Assembly (NCBI RefSeq): GCF_036026595.1
Contig: NZ_JARZFX010000005.1
Coordinates: 186,001 to 250,000 of the forward strand
Source of the DNA: Virgibacillus_P tibetensis
GTDB taxonomy: Bacteria; Bacillota; Bacilli; Bacillales; Amphibacillaceae
DNA: 64,000 nt
Direction of reading: 5' to 3'
Shown: positions 50,276-59,850 of the stretch, piece after piece
Layout of the letters: every line of letters begins with the position of its first letter
How positions within the stretch are numbered: position 1 is the stretch's first letter
Notes under the pieces: model-generated
What the model was told of the DNA's origin: nothing
The model's database searches: none
Seen by the model: the letters and a program-made list of their open reading frames with translations, nothing else
Made by a program: the position numbers and the translations under genes

Positions 50276-50417
50276 TTATCCCGTAACGAATTGGTTTATG
50301 TTGAGTTAGATTAAGAAGAGACCGGAAGGGCACTAGGTGATGGGCGCTTGGAGCTGGACGTGGCTGTTTAAGTTTAAGAACTAATTGCAGCCAAAAATTT
50401 ACACTTTCCTACCTTTT

Positions 50418-50446
50418 TAAAAAACCGCTGCCAAGGCAGGCAGCGG
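50418..50446 (-). terminator. terminator downstream of yerC
   Basis: A perfect stem CCGCTGCC / GGCAGCGG with a 6-base loop is followed on the minus strand by TTTTTT. Confidence 0.9.
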
Positions 50447-50456
50447 TCACTTATTG

Positions 50457-50759
50457 CTATTCAGCTTTCCCAGGCATTATACGTTCCAGAACCATTTTGT
50501 AGCCATCGTTACCATAATTGATACATCTTTTAACTCGGGAAATTGTAGCTGTTGAAGCTTTCGTTTCCTGTTCAATAACATTGTACGTACTTCCTTCTGA
50601 CAGCATTTTTGCAACCTGCAGTCGTTGTGAGATGGAATGGATCTCTGACATTGTAGCGATATCATCGAAGAATTTATAACATTCTTCTCGATCTTTCAGC
50701 GATAGAATTGCATCAAATAACTGATCCAATTGTTCTCCACGTAATTTATCGATTTGCAC
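50457..50759 (-). CDS. yerC: YerC/YecD family TrpR-like DNA-binding protein
   Basis: GTG 50759 has CAGGAGG seven bases upstream. The 100-residue helical protein shows a TrpR-like HTH: EIHSISQRLQVAKMLSEGST, then YNVIEQETKASTATISRVKR at about 60-79. The family is found next to pcrB in Bacillales; it was proposed to regulate gene expression but its targets are not settled. It follows yerB in the same direction. Confidence 0.9.
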   Translation of the reverse strand: MQIDKLRGEQLDQLFDAILSLKDREECYKFFDDIATMSEIHSISQRLQVAKMLSEGSTYNVIEQETKASTATISRVKRCINYGNDGYKMVLERIMPGKAE

Positions 50760-50781
50760 GGCGAAACCTCCTGCTTTGAAA

Positions 50782-51834
50782 CTAATTTGTTATGGTTACA
50801 GTTTGTTGTAATCCCGGATTGGCTGGTATGACATTAATCCAGGTCTTTCCCGGTACTAAGCCGATTGGTTTACCATCTCTGACTGGAATAACTCTTCCAT
50901 CACGGGTTTCCCATTGAACTTCCTGGACAATACCTTTTTGGATTAAATAAGCATCTCCGCCGGATAGTAGATCAATTGCTCGACGGCCTGCATCATCAAT
51001 AACCTGATGACTCGTTTCTATGATGAATATATTGTCTAATTCAATCAAGTCTCCCGTGTCGAGTTCTACTGTTTCTTCTTGGTTACTGAATCTAGTATAT
51101 TTTTCGGTGCTGTCATCATATTTATATTCCACATTATATATAGCGTTTTTTGAATAAGCGATCTCTGCCTGTTCTGCCGGGTCACCGGACAAATCCGATA
51201 ATTCATCTGCTGCTAAAAATGCTAAAGGCTCATACTCCGCGGTTGTCTCATAACCTTTTCCTTCTGCAACGTCATATGCTGCCCCAAACTGCAAGTATGA
51301 ATTATGCGGCGCTTTCCGAAATGATTCGCGCTTAAACAGGTTACCATCATTATCATAAATGGCTCCATCTAAATGTTCAATTCCGCGGTTTTTAATCATG
51401 TCATTAATAAAATTGGCTGCTCCATGATATACATACAAAGCCTGATACATATTCGCCAGTTCAAAATAATACTCACGGGAACTGCGGACAGGTCCCACTA
51501 CTACTGGCATTTCACTTTGGTAAAAAGCAAGTAAACGCGTTATTTGTCCTTCAGCTAAAATCTCAAAAACGATATCTGCCTTGGATAAGCCTGATTGTGG
51601 GCGCGCTGATGGGTGATTATTCACCATCACACTTACGATCTTGTTATCTACTGCATTGTTCGTTCCCATCCCAGTTAATGGGTAAATATTTTCAAATTCC
51701 TCCGTTGCTTTTGGTGGATCTGTTTTTTCTTCTACGTTATTCTCTTTTGGCTCATTATCCTGGACCTTTTTTTCATCTTTAGAACAACCCACAAGAAGAA
51801 ATGCCACAAGCAGCATACAAACTAACTTTCTCAT
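50782..51834 (-). CDS. yerB: DUF3048 lipoprotein YerB
   Basis: ATG 51834 gives MRKLVCMLLVAFLLVGCSKD, a lipoprotein signal with lipobox Cys near residue 17; the frame extends to a GTG at 51846. The roughly 350-residue protein has both DUF3048 parts: VMVNNHPSARPQSGLSKADI, then PVRSSREYYFELANMYQALY, and a C-terminal domain with GDAYLIQKGIVQEVQW. It would be anchored on the outer face of the membrane. The function of the family is not established; in B. subtilis it lies in the same place. Confidence 0.9.
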   Translation of the reverse strand: MRKLVCMLLVAFLLVGCSKDEKKVQDNEPKENNVEEKTDPPKATEEFENIYPLTGMGTNNAVDNKIVSVMVNNHPSARPQSGLSKADIVFEILAEGQITRLLAFYQSEMPVVVGPVRSSREYYFELANMYQALYVYHGAANFINDMIKNRGIEHLDGAIYDNDGNLFKRESFRKAPHNSYLQFGAAYDVAEGKGYETTAEYEPLAFLAADELSDLSGDPAEQAEIAYSKNAIYNVEYKYDDSTEKYTRFSNQEETVELDTGDLIELDNIFIIETSHQVIDDAGRRAIDLLSGGDAYLIQKGIVQEVQWETRDGRVIPVRDGKPIGLVPGKTWINVIPANPGLQQTVTITN

Positions 51835-51880
51835 GTCCCCCAACACCTTTTATAAAAGTTTTCTACAAGTTTATTATACG

Positions 51881-53623
51881 CTAAGTCATGGTGGCTGGAA
51901 ATAGAACTTCTTTTTTCTTTACATCTATTATTCCTTGCTGAGTAATTCGTATATAAGGTAAATGGGTTGAAGACAAAAACAGAATACTGTAGATAGGATC
52001 ATTAAATGCATAGCCGAATTCTTTAACGTATGCTTTTAATTGCTTCTCTTTTTCTATTAGTTCATTCATGCTTCCATTATACATGATTCCCCCCAGTTTC
52101 AACGGGATTTCAAACAATACCTCACCTTCATGAACTAACACAATTCCGCCCCCGATTTCCTTCATACGCTTCCAGGCCAGATGTATGTCGGGCTTGTTTT
52201 TACCAACCAGAACGATATCTCCTGTCGTCGAATAAGAACTTACAATTGCTCCTAATTTATTCGTAAACCCGCGAAGTGTTGTGTTAACCCGCCATTCGCC
52301 ATTCCGATCAAGTAATAATAGAAATGCATCATTATTTGTCACTGGCAGCTTTTCCAATGTTATGTCGGTCTCAATAGCGTATGGTTTGATAATAACGTCA
52401 TTAACCATGTCGAGCCCGATTGGTAATGAAAACTGCAGGTCTTTCTCCTGTAGATCCCAATTAAATGTAAGTTCATCTATCCCGAATTTTTTCCAATCTA
52501 TTTCAGATGTTGGTTCCTGAACCTTGCCTTCTTTTACAATCCATTGTCCTTTAGCTAATACACTTACCGGGTGTGGATTATCTTTTGCCTCTAAAATATT
52601 AATATGAGCAACACGGCCCGGAGCAATACTTCCTAATTGATCCTCCAGATTATAATGCCTCGCTACGTTATAGCTGGCCATACGGTAAGCGTCCTCAACA
52701 GGGATTCCCTTTTTGATAGCAATATCTATGCATACATTCATTAATCCATTTTCATAGAATCCCGGGGTAGAACCATCCGTTGTCATCGTAAGATTATCAT
52801 AGGCTTTCAGGTTCTCTGCAAGAATTTCTTCTATAAGCTCAGGTAAATCCGGTCTGATAGAGGAATAGCGCAGGCCAACGTGATAACCCAGCTGCAGTCT
52901 TCTGATTACTTCCTCGCCGGTCATCGATTCGTGATCTGCAGATACCCCCAGTAATTTCATTTTTGTTAATGTTTTTTCAGAAGCCCCTGGGAAATGTCCT
53001 TCTACCGGCTTTCCATGACGTTTCGTTTCTTGAATCCAGTATAGCAATCTATCATCTCCAGTGAGCAGGCTTGGCCATGAAGTTAATTCCCCGCCCTGTA
53101 TAACAGAAGGATGAGCTATCCAGGATAAAACTTCTTCGGTATTAAACAATGCCTCTTCTTCCTGCAAAGCTGTTTGTGAATCATAACGTGCCCACCAGTA
53201 CATGGAGACAGGTAGTTTACTAAACTCGTCAAGTAAAGTAAACGCTTTCTTTTTGTCTAATAAAAAATGCCACATCAGGCTGTCATTAATTAAAGTTGTT
53301 GTCCCGAATTTGGCTGCATGAGTTGCTAATACTTCTGGATTATATAGCTGAAATGGGTGTGCGTGCGGCTCCATATAGCCTGGTACCAGAAAGTTCCCTT
53401 TACAATCTACTACTGTACTTGATTCCATTCTTTCAGGAAGTTTATCTCCCACATATACAATACGATCATTATAAATCCAAATATTCGCTTGTAACCATTG
53501 TTTTGTATACACATTTAAATAAGTACTGTTTTTTAAAACCAGGGTTGGTGCATCATATCCATCTACTACCCTGACATGTTGTCTAAGTTCACGGTTTCTC
53601 CAATAATGTCCATTCTCTAACAT
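51881..53623 (-). CDS. yerA: adenine deaminase family amidohydrolase YerA
   Basis: ATG 53623 is preferred because GGAGAG lies eight bases upstream; the frame extends to 53647. The 580-residue protein has an amidohydrolase fold: NFLVPGYMEPHAHPFQLYNP with the metal His pair, GEFSKLP-free substrate region, then LTMTTDGSTPGFYENGLMN with an Asp metal ligand. The C-terminus resembles Ade. It probably deaminates adenine to hypoxanthine for purine salvage, consistent with its place beside the purine operon, though YerA is a diverged branch and the activity is inferred. Confidence 0.82.
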   Translation of the reverse strand: MLENGHYWRNRELRQHVRVVDGYDAPTLVLKNSTYLNVYTKQWLQANIWIYNDRIVYVGDKLPERMESSTVVDCKGNFLVPGYMEPHAHPFQLYNPEVLATHAAKFGTTTLINDSLMWHFLLDKKKAFTLLDEFSKLPVSMYWWARYDSQTALQEEEALFNTEEVLSWIAHPSVIQGGELTSWPSLLTGDDRLLYWIQETKRHGKPVEGHFPGASEKTLTKMKLLGVSADHESMTGEEVIRRLQLGYHVGLRYSSIRPDLPELIEEILAENLKAYDNLTMTTDGSTPGFYENGLMNVCIDIAIKKGIPVEDAYRMASYNVARHYNLEDQLGSIAPGRVAHINILEAKDNPHPVSVLAKGQWIVKEGKVQEPTSEIDWKKFGIDELTFNWDLQEKDLQFSLPIGLDMVNDVIIKPYAIETDITLEKLPVTNNDAFLLLLDRNGEWRVNTTLRGFTNKLGAIVSSYSTTGDIVLVGKNKPDIHLAWKRMKEIGGGIVLVHEGEVLFEIPLKLGGIMYNGSMNELIEKEKQLKAYVKEFGYAFNDPIYSILFLSSTHLPYIRITQQGIIDVKKKEVLFPATMT

Positions 53624-53962
53624 GAAAACAACTCTCCAATTTTCCATTTTCTCTATTTTATCATATCTTTCGCTTTAACACAGTAAAGTAAGTGTGTTTA
53701 CAGTGAAGTTTTTGTGACAATGTGATGATATATCTGATTTATCGGATAAGTAATGTTGTAAAAGAGCGGTTTTCTTTACTCGGTACGGTTTTAACGTATC
53801 TAAGTAAAGCTTTTGTTTCATGGAGTTTATCTTGCCCTTAAAGAAAGTTATTCCAGCTGCGTTGGTAGAGAGCCGTGCTATATGCTACTGACAAGATTCT
53901 AGATCCTAGTTTCTTTCTATAACAACGCACTAGAGGAGTTAGTTTTAAATGAAATGAAAAGA
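53624..53962. other. intergenic region between purD and yerA
   Basis: It holds the purD terminator at its right edge. On the minus strand an AT-rich TATGATAAAAT just before yerA may be a -10 region. I looked for a purine riboswitch here and saw none. Confidence 0.45.
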
Positions 53963-53987
53963 AAGCCACCTTAGTTAGAGGTGGCTT
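53963..53987 (-). terminator. terminator of the purine operon
   Basis: A perfect 9-bp stem AAGCCACCT / AGGTGGCTT overlaps the purD stop codon and is followed on the minus strand by TCTTTTC. Confidence 0.85.
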
Positions 53988-55233
53988 CGATCGTTTTTCC
54001 AATATCTTTTCTGTAAAAGTACCCTTGCGTATGATCAATAGATCCTAAAGTTTCATAAGCATTATCTGCTGCTTTTTCCAATGTTGAATCCTTGGCTCCA
54101 ACCAGCAATACACGCCCACCATCCGATACAAGTTTATCCCCATCATACTTCGTTCCTGCATGAACAGTAAAAGATTTTGGTGAGGACAGATCAGGAATAG
54201 CTATCCCCTTTTGGTAAGCTGCCGGGTATCCTTCTGAGGCTAGGACAACCCCAACACAGGAATTCTCCTCCCATTCCAGTTCAGGATTTTCCCCTTTTAA
54301 AACATCTGTCAGTACTTGCACCAAGTCATTCTTCAACAGTGGTAAAACAACCTGTGTTTCCGGATCTCCAAATCGTGTGTTAAACTCGATAACTTTGGGA
54401 CCTTCTGCTGTCATGATTAAGCCAGCATACAGTATTCCAGTAAAAGGGCGGTCTTCCTTCATTAATCCATCTGCGGTTTTTTGTAATATTTTTTTGGTAG
54501 CAAAAGCAATATGTTCTGCTGTAACATCTGGTACAGGGGCAAAGGCGCCCATCCCACCTGTATTCGGACCTTGATCATTATCATAGGCACGTTTATGATC
54601 TCTTGCTGGAACCATGGGGTACACGTTGTTTTCATGTACAAAAGCCATCAGTGAGAATTCCTTGCCAACGAGGAACTCTTCGATCACAATGGTTGCTCCG
54701 GCTTCTGCAAATGTCTTAGAGACCAGCATTTGCTCTACCGCTTCCAAGGCCTGTTGTTTTGTTTCTGCAACAACAACCCCTTTTCCTGCAGCAAGGCCAT
54801 CTGCTTTGATTACAATTGGAGCTCCCTTTTCCTCTATATAGGCGTTTGCTGCTTCTGTGTCTGTAAATGTAGCATAAGCAGCTGTTGGGATTTCATATTC
54901 CATCATAAATTCTTTCGCAAAGTTTTTACTGCCTTCTAATAGAGCAGCTTCCTTTGTTGGTGCGAACACTGCCAGACCTTCTTCTTGAAATCTATTGGCA
55001 ATTCCTGCATTCAGCGGATTCTCTGGTCCGATGATGGTAAGGTCAATCGCTTCTCTTTTTGCGAAATCAAGGAGACTGTCACTATCCATTTCGTCAATTG
55101 CAACACATGCAGCATGCCGCTCGATCCCACCATTTCCAGGTGCAGCGAATAGTTTGGTCACCTTTTCACTCTCAGCCAGTTTCATAATAATACTATGTTC
55201 ACGTCCGCCTCTTCCGACGACTAGTACATTCAT
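53971..55233 (-). CDS. purD: phosphoribosylamine-glycine ligase
   Basis: The 420-residue GAR synthetase starts MNVLVVGRGGREHSIIMKL and carries the ATP-grasp fold: PIVIKADGLAAGKGVVVAET, then RDHKRAYDNDQGPNTGGMGA, then YAGLIMTAEGPKVIEFNTRF with metal ligands. It makes glycinamide ribonucleotide, step 2 of purine synthesis. It is the last gene of the operon, 55 bp after purH. Confidence 0.96.
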   Translation of the reverse strand: MNVLVVGRGGREHSIIMKLAESEKVTKLFAAPGNGGIERHAACVAIDEMDSDSLLDFAKREAIDLTIIGPENPLNAGIANRFQEEGLAVFAPTKEAALLEGSKNFAKEFMMEYEIPTAAYATFTDTEAANAYIEEKGAPIVIKADGLAAGKGVVVAETKQQALEAVEQMLVSKTFAEAGATIVIEEFLVGKEFSLMAFVHENNVYPMVPARDHKRAYDNDQGPNTGGMGAFAPVPDVTAEHIAFATKKILQKTADGLMKEDRPFTGILYAGLIMTAEGPKVIEFNTRFGDPETQVVLPLLKNDLVQVLTDVLKGENPELEWEENSCVGVVLASEGYPAAYQKGIAIPDLSSPKSFTVHAGTKYDGDKLVSDGGRVLLVGAKDSTLEKAADNAYETLGSIDHTQGYFYRKDIGKTIEATSN

Positions 55234-55287
55234 CAGAACGCCCCCTTTGGGTAGTTAGGTTAAGTTAGTGTGTTGAATAACTTGGAA

Positions 55288-56820
55288 TTAATGCTTAAAA
55301 TGACGCATGCTTGTATATACCATTGCAATTCCATGCTCGTTGCATACATCTATTGAATCCTGATCCCGCTTCGAGCCACCTGGCTGAATAATTGCTGTAA
55401 CACCTGCTTTAGCAGCAGCCTCGACAGTGTCTGGCATAGGAAAGAATGCATCTGAAGCCATAGCTGCACCACGAGCCTTCTCACCTGCTTGTTCGATCGC
55501 AATGGAAGCTGCACCAATCCGGTTCATTTGTCCTGCTCCTACTCCGACAGTCTGCTGATCTTTTGCTAATACAATGGCATTTGATTTCACATGCTTCACT
55601 GCTTTCCAGGCAAATAATAAATCAGCTAACTCTTCTTCAGATGGCTGGCGTTTTGTGGCAACCGTCACGTCATTCTCTGCTATATCTCCCGCATCGCTAT
55701 CTTGAATAAGTACGCCACCTTTGACGGTAGTCAACTTTTGATATGTTGCTTCCTTCTCTGCCATTTCCAACTCGAGCAAGCGAATGTTTTTCTTTTTAGT
55801 TAGAATTTCAAGCGCTTCTTTTGAAAATCCTGGTGCAATAATAATCTCTAAAAATATTTCACTAAGCTTTTCTGCAGTAAAGTTGTCTATTTCCCTGTTA
55901 CAAGCAACAATGCCACCAAAAATAGATATGGAATCTGCTTCATAGGCCTTTTGAAAAGCGTTGTTGATAGTATCCGCAACACCAATGCCGCATGGGTTCA
56001 TATGTTTAACAGCAACTGCAGCAGGATCGCGGTATTCAGAAAGAATTTCCAAAGCAGCATTTGCATCTTGAATATTGTTGAATGAAAGCTCTTTCCCGTG
56101 TAATTGATCAGCAGTTGCAAGACTTCCTGCTGAGTTCAAAGGGTTTTTATAAAAAGCAGCCTGCTGATGAGGGTTTTCCCCATAGCGTAATGTCTGTACT
56201 TTTTCATATGTAACGGTAAACGTTTCTGGAAACTCTTCCTCTGTTACTTCTGTAAAATAGCGTGAAATGAGTGCATCATAATGAGCAGTATGACGGAAAA
56301 CTTTTGCCGCTAGCTGTTGGCGTTTATTTCCATCCAACGTACCTTGACGCTGCGCTTCCAATATATCCTCATAATCGGCTGGATCGACAATAACTGTGAC
56401 ATCTGCATAGTTCTTCGCAGCTGCCCGAAGCATTGTTGGTCCACCAATATCAATATTTTCGATAATTTCTTCTTGCGAAACGCCCTCTTTTTCAAGCGTT
56501 TGTTTAAACGGATAAAGGTTCACAACGACCATATCAATCGGTGATATCCCATTCTCCTCCAACTGCTTCATGTGATCTGTGCTCGACCTTTTAGCGAGTA
56601 GGCCTCCATGTATAGAAGGATGCAATGTTTTAACACGCCCATCCATTATTTCAGGAAACCCAGTTACCTCATCGACAGCAGTTGCAGGTAATCCTGCATC
56701 AAGAAGCGTACGCAATGTGCCTCCTGTAGAAATAATGTCATAGTCGAGATCGATAAGTCCTTTTGCAAACTCCGTTATCTTTTCTTTGTTGGAGACACTG
56801 ATTAATACGCGTTTCTTCAT
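55288..56820 (-). CDS. purH: bifunctional AICAR transformylase / IMP cyclohydrolase
   Basis: A 510-residue protein. The N-terminal IMP cyclohydrolase (MGS-like) domain spans about 1-195: KRVLISVSNKEKITEFAKGL, then STGGTLRTLLDAG and DGRVKTLHPSIHGGLL. The transformylase domain has RYGENPHQQAAFYK and AAVAVKHMNPCGIGVAD with the catalytic Lys-His, then GGSKRDQDSIDVCNEHG. It performs the last two steps to IMP. It lies 10 bp after purN. Confidence 0.96.
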   Translation of the reverse strand: MKKRVLISVSNKEKITEFAKGLIDLDYDIISTGGTLRTLLDAGLPATAVDEVTGFPEIMDGRVKTLHPSIHGGLLAKRSSTDHMKQLEENGISPIDMVVVNLYPFKQTLEKEGVSQEEIIENIDIGGPTMLRAAAKNYADVTVIVDPADYEDILEAQRQGTLDGNKRQQLAAKVFRHTAHYDALISRYFTEVTEEEFPETFTVTYEKVQTLRYGENPHQQAAFYKNPLNSAGSLATADQLHGKELSFNNIQDANAALEILSEYRDPAAVAVKHMNPCGIGVADTINNAFQKAYEADSISIFGGIVACNREIDNFTAEKLSEIFLEIIIAPGFSKEALEILTKKKNIRLLELEMAEKEATYQKLTTVKGGVLIQDSDAGDIAENDVTVATKRQPSEEELADLLFAWKAVKHVKSNAIVLAKDQQTVGVGAGQMNRIGAASIAIEQAGEKARGAAMASDAFFPMPDTVEAAAKAGVTAIIQPGGSKRDQDSIDVCNEHGIAMVYTSMRHFKH

Positions 56821-56830
56821 AAGTTAGCCC

Positions 56831-57397
56831 TCACTTTGATTGTAAAAGTTTATTGATTACCTGTGGATATAGTTCATGTTCTATCTTTTGGATTCGCTTT
56901 TTTAACGTTTCTTCCGAATCTGTTGGAAAGATCTCCAATGGCTCCTGGGCAATAATTGGTCCTGTATCAATTCCTTCATCAACATAATGTACTGTCACAC
57001 CTGTACTCGACGCTCCTGCATGGTATGCTTGACCAATGGCATCTTTACCTGGAAATTCCGGTAGTAAAGATGGATGAATATTAATGATTCTATTTGCAAA
57101 AGCCTGCAGTAAGGCTGGTCCAACAATGCGCATATAACCAGCAAGAAATATCCACGTTACATTCGCTTCCTGAAGCTTCTGAATCAGAAATTGCTCATAG
57201 TCAGCTTTTGATGGATAATCCTTTGGATCGAATACAATTGACGGAATACCAAAACGGGCGGCTTTCTCAACTGCGCCCGCTTCCGGCTTGTCACAAACCA
57301 ACAGCACAACATCACATGTCAGATCTTTCGTTTCTATAATCGCTTGAAAATTACTTCCTGTCCCGGATGCAAATACGGCTGCCTTTACAGTACTCAT
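56831..57397 (-). CDS. purN: phosphoribosylglycinamide formyltransferase
   Basis: A 188-residue GAR transformylase of normal size with VFASGTGSNFQAIIE at the phosphate site. Further on are FLAGYMRIVGPALL, NIHPSLLPEFPGKDAIGQAY with the catalytic Asn-His, and VTVHYVDEGIDTGPII with the Asp. It formylates GAR using 10-formyl-tetrahydrofolate. Its start overlaps the purM stop by four bases (ATGA). Confidence 0.96.
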   Translation of the reverse strand: MSTVKAAVFASGTGSNFQAIIETKDLTCDVVLLVCDKPEAGAVEKAARFGIPSIVFDPKDYPSKADYEQFLIQKLQEANVTWIFLAGYMRIVGPALLQAFANRIINIHPSLLPEFPGKDAIGQAYHAGASSTGVTVHYVDEGIDTGPIIAQEPLEIFPTDSEETLKKRIQKIEHELYPQVINKLLQSK

Positions 57398-58413
57398 GCC
57401 TTAAATTGCACTCCTTCATCAGCAATCACGTTGCCAATAACAGTCGCTTCTTCTCCCGCTTCCAGCAGCTTACCCAGAACAACCTCAACATTCTGCTCTT
57501 CTACAACTAGTGCCATACCAATCCCCATGTTAAACACACCATACATGTCTTCATTTGAAATATTTCCTTTTTCCTGTAAAAAAGTAAAGACCTCAGGTGT
57601 ATGCCATGTTGTTCGGTCAAGCTCAACCCCTAACCCACTTGGCAGCATGCGTGGAAAGTTTTCATAAAAACCGCCACCAGTAATATGTGAGATACCTTTA
57701 ATGGAATGCTCCTCAAGAACTGCAGCTACCGGTTTTGCATATATTTTCGTTGGAGTCAAGAGTGTTTCTCCCAGTGTCTGGGATAAACCTTCATATGTTT
57801 GATTCAAATCAAGCTCAGCGATAATCTTACGCACGAGCGAATACCCATTCGAATGAATTCCACTTGAAGGGAGACCTATAATAGCATCTCCAGCTGTGAT
57901 TGACTCGCCTGTAACGAGTTTTGACTTTTCGGCAATTCCTACCACAAACCCCGCCAGATCATAATCATTGTCCTCATACATCCCCGGCATTTCAGCAGTT
58001 TCACCACCGATTAGCGCCGCGCCTGCATCAACACAACCATTAGAAATCCCCTCAACAATTTGTTCAATCATTTTTGGTTCGTTTTTACCGCATGCAATAT
58101 AATCAAGGAAAAAAAGTGGTTGAGCGCCCTGTGCAACAATGTCATTTACACACATGGCAACCAAGTCAATTCCTACCGTGTCATGCTTTGCTGATTCAAT
58201 GGCCAGTTTCAATTTCGTGCCGACACCATCTGTTCCTGAAACCAATACCGGTTCTTTGTAGTTAAAGGATGATAACTCAAACAATCCCGCAAAAGCCCCG
58301 ATCCCACCTAATACTTCCGGTCGCGTTGTTTTTGCTATATGCTTCTTCATTCGTTCGACAGCTTCGTAGCCCTTTTCCACATCTACCCCAGCGTCCTTAT
58401 ATACATTAGCCAT
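57394..58413 (-). CDS. purM: phosphoribosylformylglycinamidine cyclo-ligase
   Basis: ATG 58413 is chosen because AGGGTGGG lies six bases upstream; the frame runs to 58434. The 339-residue AIR synthetase has LVSGTDGVGTKLKLAIES, VDAGAALIGGETAEMPGMY and the C-terminal GGGFYENFPRMLP. It closes the imidazole ring, step 5 of the pathway. It overlaps purN by four bases and follows purF after 27 bp. Confidence 0.96.
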   Translation of the reverse strand: MANVYKDAGVDVEKGYEAVERMKKHIAKTTRPEVLGGIGAFAGLFELSSFNYKEPVLVSGTDGVGTKLKLAIESAKHDTVGIDLVAMCVNDIVAQGAQPLFFLDYIACGKNEPKMIEQIVEGISNGCVDAGAALIGGETAEMPGMYEDNDYDLAGFVVGIAEKSKLVTGESITAGDAIIGLPSSGIHSNGYSLVRKIIAELDLNQTYEGLSQTLGETLLTPTKIYAKPVAAVLEEHSIKGISHITGGGFYENFPRMLPSGLGVELDRTTWHTPEVFTFLQEKGNISNEDMYGVFNMGIGMALVVEEQNVEVVLGKLLEAGEEATVIGNVIADEGVQFKA

Positions 58414-58440
58414 GTCTGACCCACCCTTTAGCATAGTTTC

Positions 58441-59850
58441 TTAACACTTCGTATAAGAAATGCCTGTTTGACCGTCTTCCGTAACAGGATAATTTCCTGT
58501 AAAGCATGCGTTGCATATTCCCTGATTTATTGTATTATCTTTAATAATTGCCTGCTCCAAGCCCTTGGCTGAAAGGTAAGCAATACTGTCAGCGCCAATA
58601 ATTTCTGCAATTTCATCAATTGTATTATTGGCAGCAATCAACTCATCATTCGTTGACATATCTATCCCGTAATAACATGGATTTTCAATTGGCGGAGAGG
58701 CAATGCGGACATGCACCTCTTTGGCACCTGCTTCTTTCAGCAGACGAACTATTCTTCTGCTCGTTGTTCCTCTAACAATCGAGTCATCGATCATAACAAC
58801 CCGCTTTCCTTCCACAATACCGCGAACTGGCGAAAGCTTCATTTTAACACCCTGTTCACGCAGCTCTTGCGATGGTTGGATAAACGTTCTGCCTACGTAA
58901 CGGTTTTTAATAATCCCCATTTCATAAGGCAAACCGCTCTCTTCTGCATAACCAATTGCCGCAGAAATACTGGAATCAGGAACACCGATCACACAATCTG
59001 CTTCCGCAGGCGCTTCTTTTGCAAGTTCTATGCCCATTCTTTTTCTGGAGGCGTGAACATTCACATAGTTTAAATCACTATCCGGTCTGGACAAATAAAC
59101 ATATTCCATCGCACACATTCTTCGTTGTTCTCGTAAAGCAAATCGAGTAGACTCGATTCCTTTATCACTGATCGTTACTAATTCTCCAGGAAGAACTTCA
59201 CGTTCGAACTTTGCTCCAACAATATCAAATGCACATGTTTCGGATGCTACCACATAGGCATCTCCTATTTTACCGATGGAAAGGGGACGAATACCACGTG
59301 GATCAAGTGCAACGTACATTTTGTCTTCTTTTAAAATCACATAAGCATAGGCTCCAATTACCTCCTGCAGCGCATCAGAGATGGACTCCTCGGAGGTCTC
59401 TTTGCCACTTCGTCTGATCAGATGGGCGAGAACCTCTGTATCGGAAGATGTTTGTAAAATACTACCTTCTGCTTCCAGCTCACCACGAAGCTTGTAGGCA
59501 TTCATAATATTTCCGTTATGCGCAAGAGCCATGCTCCCGGATTGCGAACGGAATAACAATGGCTGAACATTATCAATACCACCGTCTCCCTGTGTTCCAT
59601 AGCGAACATGACCAATAGCTGCATGGCCGGAAAGATCTGAAAAACGTGCTCGTTTAAACACATCATTTACTAGCCCTAAACCTTTATGGACCTTTAAAGA
59701 AGAACCATCACTAACAACGACTCCGGCACCTTCCTGCCCACGATGCTGGAGTGCATGCAGTCCATAATACGTTATCTCAGCTGCCTTCTCATGACCCCAA
59801 ATACCGAACACGCCACATTCTTCGTTTATGCCTTTGATTTCAGCAAGCAT
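58441..59850 (-). CDS. purF: amidophosphoribosyltransferase
   Basis: ATG 59850 has AAGGAG seven bases upstream; the frame extends to 59868. The 469-residue enzyme starts with an 11-residue propeptide (MLAEIKGINEE) before the nucleophile Cys12, as in B. subtilis PurF. The glutaminase part has GHVRYGTQGDG and LAHNGNIMNAYKLR. The PRPP motif is VVMIDDSIVRGTTSRRIV. The Cys residues in RRMCAMEYVY, ENPCYYG and GICNACFTG fit the known 4Fe-4S cluster. It commits PRPP to purine synthesis. Its start lies inside the 3' end of purL (25-bp overlap). Confidence 0.96.
   Translation of the reverse strand: MLAEIKGINEECGVFGIWGHEKAAEITYYGLHALQHRGQEGAGVVVSDGSSLKVHKGLGLVNDVFKRARFSDLSGHAAIGHVRYGTQGDGGIDNVQPLLFRSQSGSMALAHNGNIMNAYKLRGELEAEGSILQTSSDTEVLAHLIRRSGKETSEESISDALQEVIGAYAYVILKEDKMYVALDPRGIRPLSIGKIGDAYVVASETCAFDIVGAKFEREVLPGELVTISDKGIESTRFALREQRRMCAMEYVYLSRPDSDLNYVNVHASRKRMGIELAKEAPAEADCVIGVPDSSISAAIGYAEESGLPYEMGIIKNRYVGRTFIQPSQELREQGVKMKLSPVRGIVEGKRVVMIDDSIVRGTTSRRIVRLLKEAGAKEVHVRIASPPIENPCYYGIDMSTNDELIAANNTIDEIAEIIGADSIAYLSAKGLEQAIIKDNTINQGICNACFTGNYPVTEDGQTGISYTKC

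Larger units (their letters stand above)
49888..50456. other. intergenic region with a structured, GC-richer block
   Basis: No coding gene is supported. Between about 50030 and 50290 the DNA is visibly richer in G and C than its surroundings and folds into several hairpins (separate entry). The terminator of yerC is at the right end, and the pcrB promoter must lie in the left part. Confidence 0.6.

Noticed and set aside
53624..53962. Purine riboswitch upstream of adenine deaminase
   Set aside because: No arrangement matching the purine aptamer stems and loops was found on the minus strand.
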